A DNA stretch of 10,221 nt, from the NCBI GenBank assembly GCA_958448515.1, contig CAUDEF010000027.1, forward strand, positions 1-10,221. Direction: 5' to 3'. Position numbers and translations under genes: made by a program. Numbering within the stretch: the first letter of the stretch is position 1; every line of letters starts with the position of its first letter. This DNA is from an uncultured Phascolarctobacterium sp. GTDB lineage: Bacteria; Bacillota; Negativicutes; Acidaminococcales; Acidaminococcaceae. The notes below the pieces were generated by a model that ran no database searches, was not told the DNA's origin, and was given only the letters and a program-made list of their open reading frames with translations. This document shows positions 5,948-10,221 of the stretch, in pieces.

Positions 5948-7582
5948 ATGGAAAATAAAATGTTTTGTTATCAATGTCAGGAAACTGCAGGCTGCAAAGG
6001 CTGTACTGTAACAGGTGTATGCGGTAAACAGCCAGATGTGGCAGCAATGCAGGATTTACTGGTATTTGTAACCAAGGGCATATCTGCGGTGACAACTGCG
6101 CTGCGTAAAGAGAATAAGGTTGTTTCGACTGATATTAATCATTTAGTTACTCTTAATTTATTTACAACAATTACTAATGCTAATTTTAGCCGTTCTGACA
6201 TTGAAAATCGTATTCAGATGACTTTAGACGCCAAAGCTGAATTACTGAAAGAGCTGACTGGTTCTTTGAATTTGCCAGATGCTGCATTATGGAATGGAGA
6301 AGGTAGCTGGGAAGATAAAGCAAAAAGTGCAGGTATTCTTTCAGAAGCTGACGAAGATATACGCTCTTTACGCGAGCTGATTACTTATGGATTGAAAGGT
6401 CTTTCTGCTTATTTGAAACATGCTAATGTTTTGCTTGAGGACGATGAAAATATTGATGCATTTTTACAGCAGGCTCTGGCAGCTACTTTAGATAAAAACC
6501 TCAGCATTGATGATTTATTTGCTCTTGCCATGGAAACAGGCAAATATGGTGTTGCCGGAATGGCTTTGCTTGATAGAGCAAATACTTCTGCTTATGGTAA
6601 CCCTGAAATTACAAAAGTTAATATTGGTGTAGGCAACAAACCAGGAATTTTAGTTTCCGGCCACGATTTGCGTGATTTGGAAATGTTATTGGAACAAACT
6701 CAGGGTACCGGAGTGGATGTGTATACACATTCTGAAATGCTGCCGGCACATTATTATCCAGCGTTTAAAAAATATCCTAATTTTATAGGCAATTATGGTA
6801 ATGCCTGGTGGAAGCAGAAAGAGGAGTTTGAGTCTTTTAACGGGCCGATTTTGATGACAACTAATTGTATTGTACCGCCCAAAGACAGTTATAAAGAACG
6901 AGTTTATACTACTGGAGCAGCTGGCTACCCAGGATGCAGGCATATTGCCGGAGATATTAGCGAGCAAAAAGATTTTTCAGCTGTTATTGAACATGCAAAA
7001 AAATGTGCTCCGCCAGAAGAAATTGAAACTGGAGAAGTGATAGGCGGTTTTGCGCATAATCAGGTGCTGGCATTGGCTGATAAAGTAGTAGATGCTGTTA
7101 AGAGCGGCGCTATAAAGAAATTTGTGGTAATGGCTGGCTGTGATGGACGTGCCAACAGCCGTAAATACTATACAGAATTTGCTGAAGCTTTGCCGGAAGA
7201 TACTGTTATACTTACAGCAGGTTGTGCCAAATACAGATATAATAAGCTGCAGTTAGGTGACATTAATGGCATTCCTCGTGTACTTGACGCAGGTCAGTGT
7301 AATGATTCCTACTCACTGGCACTTATTGCTTTAAAGTTAAAAGAGGCTTTTGGACTGCATGATATAAATGAATTGCCTGTTATTTATAATATTTCATGGT
7401 ATGAGCAAAAAGCAGTCATTGTATTACTTGCTTTGTTGCATCTGGGAGTTAAAAATATTCATTTAGGGCCAACTCTTCCGGCTTTTCTCAGTCCTAATGT
7501 AGCAAAAGTACTTGTAGAAAATTTTGGTATTGCAAATAGCACAACTGTTGAAGAAGATATGAAATTATTTTTTGAAAAATAA
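5948..7582 (+). CDS. hcp: Hybrid-cluster protein (hydroxylamine reductase / NO reductase), class I
   Basis: This 544-residue cytoplasmic Fe-S enzyme reduces hydroxylamine in vitro and, in E. coli, NO to N2O. The N-terminal cysteines at 7, 10, 19 and 25 (C-x2-C-x8-C-x5-C) are the class I pattern that binds the [4Fe-4S] cluster in strict anaerobes. All ligands of the hybrid Fe-S-O cluster known from the Desulfovibrio protein are visible: H239, E263, C307, C398 (the persulfide cysteine, in A-G-C-D-G-R), C426, C451, E486 and K488 (in Y-E-Q-K-A). The enzyme is therefore expected to be active. ATG 5948 with CTGGAGG (5934-5940) is preferred to the in-frame ATG at 5888, which would add 20 residues before the cluster. 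It is divergent from a Crp/Fnr regulator; no hcr reductase gene follows, as usual for class I. Confidence 0.96.
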   Translation: MENKMFCYQCQETAGCKGCTVTGVCGKQPDVAAMQDLLVFVTKGISAVTTALRKENKVVSTDINHLVTLNLFTTITNANFSRSDIENRIQMTLDAKAELLKELTGSLNLPDAALWNGEGSWEDKAKSAGILSEADEDIRSLRELITYGLKGLSAYLKHANVLLEDDENIDAFLQQALAATLDKNLSIDDLFALAMETGKYGVAGMALLDRANTSAYGNPEITKVNIGVGNKPGILVSGHDLRDLEMLLEQTQGTGVDVYTHSEMLPAHYYPAFKKYPNFIGNYGNAWWKQKEEFESFNGPILMTTNCIVPPKDSYKERVYTTGAAGYPGCRHIAGDISEQKDFSAVIEHAKKCAPPEEIETGEVIGGFAHNQVLALADKVVDAVKSGAIKKFVVMAGCDGRANSRKYYTEFAEALPEDTVILTAGCAKYRYNKLQLGDINGIPRVLDAGQCNDSYSLALIALKLKEAFGLHDINELPVIYNISWYEQKAVIVLLALLHLGVKNIHLGPTLPAFLSPNVAKVLVENFGIANSTTVEEDMKLFFEK

Positions 7583-7727
7583 TATGATAATTTATATCAA
7601 GTAAAAGTAGAGATACAATATTTATTTGTAATAAAATTAATGAAGAAATTGGTTGGTGATAAAACGAAAAGCGCCTTTATGATATATACCAAGAATTCTT
7701 GATACATTTCTTAATTACACGTAGTAT
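7583..7727 (+). other. Probable 3' untranslated region of hcp
   Basis: I see no convincing gene here: a 20-codon reading frame from ATG 7640 lacks a ribosome binding site. The stretch is AT-rich and contains a 12-bp perfect palindrome, CAAGAATTCTTG (7690-7701), of unknown meaning. The first good terminator downstream of hcp is at 7728-7768, so the transcript likely runs through. Confidence 0.45.
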
Positions 7728-7768
7728 ATGGATGCTATCCTGTATTTTACAGGCAGCATCCATTTTTT
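7728..7768 (+). terminator. Strong two-part intrinsic terminator, probably of hcp
   Basis: ATGGATGCT (7728-7736) pairs with AGCATCCAT (7755-7763). Inside it CCTGTA pairs with TACAGG around a TTT loop, and the stem is followed by a run of six T (7763-7768). It is the first terminator after the hcp stop, about 145 bases downstream. Confidence 0.85.
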
Positions 7769-7918
7769 CTGCATGGAAATAGAAGATAAGCAGAATATTA
7801 AGTATGTACTAATCACATTTTGCTACATCGCTGATAGTAAAGGTTCTATAAAATAAGTCTTCGACAGGGGGACTGAGTGCTGCTGAATAAAATTTTCACA
7901 TTTGCGAGGTGATAAAAT

Positions 7919-8133
7919 ATGAGTTCTTTATATATTACTGAAATCGTAGAGAGTAGGAGTCAGCATTTGAAACATTATTGGATAGAAGATAATATAACAA
8001 ATTGCTGCAGGAAAGCAGAGTTCTTGTTGATGAATAAATTGATTCTTTGAGAATTTATATTTTAAATGATGTTGTAAATATTTATACTTATGGAACTGGA
8101 GAACGTTCTGAAAAGGATTGTATTACTTTATGA
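7919..8133 (+). pseudogene. Decayed small gene of unknown function (frameshift plus stop)
   Basis: A good ribosome binding site (GAGGTG, 7906-7911) precedes ATG 7919. The frame begins M-S-S-L-Y-I-T-E-I-V-E and stops at 8048-8050 after 43 codons. A second frame, shifted relative to the first, carries protein-like sequence: L-L-Q-E-S-R-V-L-V-D-E, a TAA at 8035-8037, then I-D-S-L-R-I-Y-I-L-N-D and Y-T-Y-G-T-G-E-R-S-E up to TGA 8131. Joined by one frameshift near 7990-8005 and with the TAA ignored, the parts would form one protein of about 71 residues. I do not recognise the family. Alternatively the 43-codon frame may be a real small gene and the rest chance. It lies between the hcp terminator and the tRNA-derived attachment site, where island debris is common. 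Confidence 0.4.
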
Positions 8134-8298
8134 TAATTAAAAAATTAGCACTATAAGTATTAATGAATTATAGTGTATAAAGGAATGTTATGTAAAGGTT
8201 CGTATAAATAAGAAATTATTTTGTGGTATATTTAGAATATTATGTGGTAGTGTAACATAATATAAGTAAAGCAAATTAATTTGAATGATAATAAAAAA
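8134..8298. other. AT-rich gap with no recognisable feature
   Basis: No reading frame with a ribosome binding site, no clear hairpin with a U tract and no RNA gene are visible in this very AT-rich stretch between the decayed gene and the inverted repeat at 8299. Confidence 0.5.
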
Positions 8299-8354
8299 GA
8301 CTAATATTTTAACTGTTTTTACCAAAATAAGATATAATAGCTAAAATATTAGTC
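8299..8354 (-). repeat. Long inverted repeat with 15-bp arms; possible weak minus-strand terminator
   Basis: GACTAATATTTTAAC (8299-8313) and GCTAAAATATTAGTC (8340-8354) are reverse complements except for one base pair and enclose 26 bases. Six A lie left of the first arm, so on the minus strand the stem is followed by six T, as in a terminator. The stem is AT-rich and the loop large, so it could equally be a mobile-element end or a protein site. Confidence 0.45.
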
Positions 8355-8473
8355 GTAAAATAAGGTAAAAGATTCTTAAAGTGATTAGATTTTATGAATT
8401 ATAATTTGCTGTCGTTAATGCTGTATGATAAAATATTCAATTTTTTTATAACGATAGTGAGGTGTTGGAAAAT

Positions 8474-8505
8474 AAAAAAACCGATTCTCAAAATCTGAGA
8501 ACCGG
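8474..8505 (-). terminator. Intrinsic terminator behind the tRNA-Arg fragment
   Basis: On the minus strand CCGGTTCTCA (8496-8505) pairs with TGAGAATCGG (8481-8490), one G-U pair included, around a 5-base loop, and seven T follow (8474-8480). It stands ten bases after the CCA end of the tRNA fragment, as a tRNA gene terminator does, and so marks the original chromosomal DNA downstream of tRNA-Arg. Confidence 0.88.
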
Positions 8506-8514
8506 CATGAATGC

Positions 8515-8559
8515 TGGTGATCCAGGAGGGATTCGAACCCCCGACCCACGGCTTAGAAG
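8515..8559 (-). pseudogene. 3' half of tRNA-Arg(TCT): putative attachment site of an integrated element
   Basis: On the minus strand the 45 bases read from the complete anticodon loop CTTCTAA (8553-8559, anticodon TCT), through the 3' anticodon strand GCCGT, the variable loop, the T arm GGGGG-TTCGAAT-CCCTC and the acceptor strand CTGGATC, to A and an encoded CCA (8515-8517). The 5' half that should follow (complementary ACGGC stem, D arm, acceptor strand) is replaced by unrelated sequence, so no functional tRNA can form. Integrases that target tRNA genes leave such a 3' copy at one end of the element and restore the whole gene at the other. Chromosome then lies to the left, with the tRNA terminator, and the element to the right. 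The intact gene should be beyond the window. Confidence 0.85.
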
Positions 8560-8860
8560 TTAGCGCGGAGATGAAATTTATGCTTCTGCCAACTAAATTG
8601 ACAAAATAAGATATAAAATTTAAAAAAGCATTGAAATTCATTTTTTTGGATATTTAAAAATGAATGGAAAATAAATATATACTTATTACATTGTGTAGAC
8701 TAGTGTTTATGACAGTGTAAATATGGTGTAATAATGGTGTAGAGATATTAGAATAAGCTTTAATTTAATTATACATCTTTTCCAGTATTTTTAAAGTGTA
8801 TTTTTATGTAAATTTCAACTAACATAATTTGCAATGAAATTTATATATTGTGTGTTTGGT
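8560..8860. other. Non-coding end of the element with phased GTGTA repeats
   Basis: No gene is visible in these 300 bases. Next to the tRNA fragment a D-arm-like stretch appears on the minus strand (8581-8600). A 15-bp copy of CAAAATAAGATATAA (8602-8616) repeats one at 8323-8337. Five GTGT(A/T) motifs follow at 8693-8741. This is the place where the arm region of a phage attachment site would lie. Confidence 0.5.
8693..8741 (+). repeat. Five GTGT(A/T) motifs at 10-12 bp spacing
   Basis: GTGTA or GTGTT starts at 8693, 8703, 8715, 8726 and 8737, giving steps of 10, 12, 11 and 11 bases, close to one helical turn each, all in the same orientation. Same-face short repeats are typical of sites bound cooperatively by integrase arm domains, excisionases or replication/repressor proteins. 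The motif is only five bases, so chance is not excluded. Confidence 0.45.
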
Positions 8861-9139
8861 TTAACTCCAAAAATTTCTAATAATTTCCACCAGCTTATGT
8901 TTGTTCGGTGCACGCATCTTCTTCAGCGACTGCATTTCTTTAAGCATAGTATATATTTCATCATCAGTCATAACCTTCAGAAACTTTCGTAGCCGGATAA
9001 TGAGGATATTAGCGATACGTTCAATGGTTACTATGTTTTTGAATTCTTCTTCGTCTTGGACAAGCTCCGTTATCAACTGCTCTGACTTTCGCAGCATATC
9101 AGTAAAAATATAATTATCAGTTTTGCTCCAGTTCTTCAC
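8861..9139 (-). CDS. Unknown 92-residue protein of the phage-like element
   Basis: I do not recognise this protein. It is highly charged and looks all-helical: a K-S-E-Q-L-I-T-E-L-V segment, an R-I-A-N-I-L-I-I-R-L-R-K-F-L-K-V helix around residues 41-57, and a basic C-terminus rich in lysine and arginine, with no cysteines and no membrane segment. The start is GTG 9139 with AAGGAG six bases before it; the upstream ATG in another frame closes at once. It begins 10 bases after the stop of the ERF gene, so the two are surely co-transcribed. Small proteins beside ERF/RecT-type genes often are DNA-binding or replication accessory proteins, which is only a guess here. It is the last gene before the attachment site. 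No terminator follows directly. Confidence 0.75.
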   Translation of the reverse strand: MKNWSKTDNYIFTDMLRKSEQLITELVQDEEEFKNIVTIERIANILIIRLRKFLKVMTDDEIYTMLKEMQSLKKMRAPNKHKLVEIIRNFWS

Positions 9140-9149
9140 GACATACTCC

Positions 9150-9785
9150 TTATGCAGCTTTGCTTGCTTTCTTCTGGCAGTCCATGCAAAGTGGCTGACC
9201 GAATTTATTTACCGAAAACTGCACTACCTTCTCACTGGTTATGTCTTCACCACAGCCTACGCAGACTGCAACACCTTCACTGGCGGTTTTCTTAGATGCT
9301 GATCTTGGGTTATTGCTGGCAACAGGCTTTATATTCTGTTGACTATCGGTACAGGTTGTTTCGTCAGTCTTACCGTCAGCTTCAGGATCATCACCGGTAG
9401 CGATGCAAAGACTGAGCATAAAGGCATATTTTATGGCAGCAGTCTGCGCTTTCATTACAGCTTTATCTCCGGCATCCTGTCCTGAACCTATACCGAATAA
9501 ATCTACACTTTCGCCGCTATCACTGTCGATAAGATGTATCTGCACAGTAACAGTAGCCAGATGTTCTGTATTGCCTTTAAGATTAGTAACGTCAACCATT
9601 GATTCCAGGGTAGGGCAGACAATACTGGCTAGCTTATTTTTTGTAAGGGATTCGTTAACCTTTTGCAGTACATCCTCAGCAGTAGCGTATTTATAATTGT
9701 GAAAACTGTTGATGCCATTCTTGGCAACATGGCTGCATTCATTCATTACAGCTACAAGCTTTTTTGCGATTTTTGCGTTTTCCAT
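9150..9785 (-). CDS. ERF-family single-strand annealing protein with C-terminal zinc ribbon
   Basis: This 211-residue phage recombination protein is related to Erf of phage P22, which anneals complementary single strands and helps circularise or repair phage DNA. The ERF domain covers about residues 1-135: M-E-N-A-K-I-A-K-K-L, then F-H-N-Y-K-Y-A-T-A-E-D-V, and G-S-G-Q-D-A-G-D-K-A-V-M-K-A-Q-T-A-A-I-K-Y-A with the G-D-D-P-E-A-D end typical of the family. A polar linker follows, then a zinc-binding module with C175, C178, C200 and C203 (C-V-G-C ... P-L-C-M-D-C), seen in phage recombination proteins. ATG 9785 is chosen: AAGGAG lies 11 bases before it, a little far, while the GTG at 9818 has no ribosome binding site and overlaps the upstream gene. 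It is the second gene of an operon, 22 bases after its neighbour. Confidence 0.88.
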   Translation of the reverse strand: MENAKIAKKLVAVMNECSHVAKNGINSFHNYKYATAEDVLQKVNESLTKNKLASIVCPTLESMVDVTNLKGNTEHLATVTVQIHLIDSDSGESVDLFGIGSGQDAGDKAVMKAQTAAIKYAFMLSLCIATGDDPEADGKTDETTCTDSQQNIKPVASNNPRSASKKTASEGVAVCVGCGEDITSEKVVQFSVNKFGQPLCMDCQKKASKAA

Positions 9786-9807
9786 AGTAGTTTCAACTCC
9801 TTTTACT

Positions 9808-10098
9808 TTAATAATCACTGGGAAACATAACTGTTATAACATCATATTCGATTTTGTCTGTGCTTTCGGCAGTAATGAAGATTTTGCCCTTGCAGGTTTT
9901 ATAGGCACCTAAAAGAAAGTCTTTGTATTTTAAAGCATCAGCATTAACAGCTTTATCTTCTTCAGAAATTTCACCCCAGTCCTTACGGCAGAATCTTCCT
10001 ACAGATGCCAGGACTTGGGTACTGAATGCCAGGCTTTGTTTTACTTCACAGGCTAAGGCTGCCGTCCGATAAATTTTAGCTTTATGAAAAATATTCAT
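9808..10098 (-). CDS. Small phage/plasmid family protein of unknown function
   Basis: This 96-residue soluble protein belongs to a family common in Firmicute phages, plasmids and conjugative elements, recognisable by D-W-G-E-I-S-E-E-D-K, then N-A-D-A-L near the middle, a short L-L-G-A-Y strand, K-I-F-I-T-A-E, and the ending V-I-T-V-M-F-P-S-D-Y. In databases these proteins are called hypothetical or 'plasmid-related', sometimes with a misleading restriction-subunit label; no activity is established. The N-terminal part (residues 1-30) matches relatives less well. ATG 10098 has GGAGG (10106-10110) with 7-base spacing. The gene lies directly after a terminator hairpin (10123-10146) and just before the ERF gene, so it may head the operon, although no promoter fits well in the short gap. 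Confidence 0.75.
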   Translation of the reverse strand: MNIFHKAKIYRTAALACEVKQSLAFSTQVLASVGRFCRKDWGEISEEDKAVNADALKYKDFLLGAYKTCKGKIFITAESTDKIEYDVITVMFPSDY

Positions 10099-10122
10099 TT
10101 TAAATCCTCCGGAAAATAAATT

Positions 10123-10150
10123 AAGCCAGGCATCAGTGCCTGGCTTTTAG
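10123..10150 (-). terminator. Intrinsic hairpin between element genes
   Basis: AAGCCAGGCA (10123-10132) and TGCCTGGCTT (10137-10146) form a perfect 10-bp stem around TCAG. On the minus strand it is followed by TTAATTTATTTT, a loose U tract, and it comes shortly after the stop of the gene entering from the right. A better T run exists on the plus strand, where no gene ends nearby. Confidence 0.65.
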
Positions 10151-10159
10151 TTTTTCTCT

Positions 10160-10221
10160 TTAATAATCATTTATGGCTATGCTGCGTTCTATATCAACAA
10201 GACAATGCCCAGTATTATGGT
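10160..10221 (-). CDS. C-terminal end of a gene cut by the window edge
   Basis: One minus-strand frame is open from the edge for 19 codons (H-N-T-G-H-C-L-V-D-I-E-R-S-I-A-I-N-D-Y) and stops with TAA at 10160-10162, just before a terminator hairpin and in the same orientation as the other element genes. The piece is too short to recognise a family. A second frame is also open for about ten codons, so the choice rests on the position of the terminator. Confidence 0.35.
   Translation of the reverse strand, partial: HNTGHCLVDIERSIAINDY

Larger units (their letters stand above)
8515..10221. mobile_element. Left end of a phage-like integrated element
   Basis: The tRNA-Arg 3' fragment marks one attachment site. 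To its right all genes lie on the minus strand, are small and closely packed, and include an ERF recombination protein and a small phage/plasmid family protein. No integrase, structural or lysis gene is in the window, so a complete prophage, a remnant and an integrative element with phage recombination genes remain possible. The element runs past the right edge. Confidence 0.7.

Noticed and set aside
6686..6967. 93-codon minus-strand frame inside hcp
   Set aside because: It is a shadow of a strongly conserved coding region that contains the hybrid-cluster ligands.
7640..7702. 20-codon frame M-K-K-L-V-G-D-K downstream of hcp
   Set aside because: It has no ribosome binding site and no recognisable family; it is more likely hcp 3' untranslated sequence.
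8399..8641. 80-codon minus-strand reading frame
   Set aside because: It runs straight through the tRNA-Arg fragment and its terminator; the W-V-G-G-S-N-P-S-W stretch is the well-known false translation of a tRNA T arm.
8901..9912. Plus-strand frames opposite the phage-type genes
   Set aside because: They are antisense to ERF, the 92-aa and the 96-aa genes, lack start sites with ribosome binding sequences and have no recognisable motifs.
1..10221. CRISPR array
   Set aside because: No direct repeats of 24-40 bases with regular unique spacers were seen on reading the window; the only regular repeats are the 5-base motifs at 8693-8741.

Overview
The window looks like the chromosome of a low-GC, strictly anaerobic Firmicute, plausibly a Negativicute. 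This rests on AT-rich intergenic DNA, strong AGGAGG-type ribosome binding sites, a class I hybrid-cluster protein, a fumarate/succinate-type C4-dicarboxylate carrier and a Mn2+-type riboswitch. The taxonomic placement is inference; no rRNA or marker gene is present.

Left (1-5160): The first 54 bases look like the right end of an IS3-family (IS150-type) insertion sequence. Next come an NhaC-family Na+/H+ antiporter (+), a secreted DUF3298/RsiV-like protein (-) and a DcuB-type C4-dicarboxylate transporter (-, TTG start). A yybP-ykoY (Mn2+) riboswitch with its own terminator then leads into a CaCA-family cation/Na+ exchanger (+). The closing helix of the riboswitch and the 5' arm of the terminator use the same bases, so binding of the ligand should switch transcription on; the exchanger is therefore predicted to export Mn2+ rather than, or besides, Ca2+.

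Middle (5149-7768): A Crp/Fnr-family regulator (-) is divergent from hcp (+), the hybrid-cluster protein/hydroxylamine or NO reductase that protects anaerobes against nitrosative stress. The regulator has a consensus sigma-70-type promoter and a perfect 16-bp palindrome between promoter and start codon. The hcp transcript probably ends at a strong hairpin at 7728-7768.

Right (7769-10221): An AT-rich, gene-poor stretch holds a decayed small gene. It leads to a 45-nt copy of the 3' half of tRNA-Arg(TCT), minus strand, still followed by its terminator. Rightwards of it are phage-type genes on the minus strand: an ERF-family single-strand annealing protein with a C-terminal zinc ribbon, a small protein of a family seen in phages and plasmids, an unknown 92-aa protein and the tail of another gene cut by the window edge. 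I read 8515 as one attachment site of an integrated phage or related element that continues past the window. Between the tRNA fragment and the first element gene lie five GTGT(A/T) motifs 10-12 bp apart, which may be protein-binding repeats such as integrase arm sites.

Convergent gene pairs 1454/1494 and 5106/5149 share bidirectional hairpin terminators.
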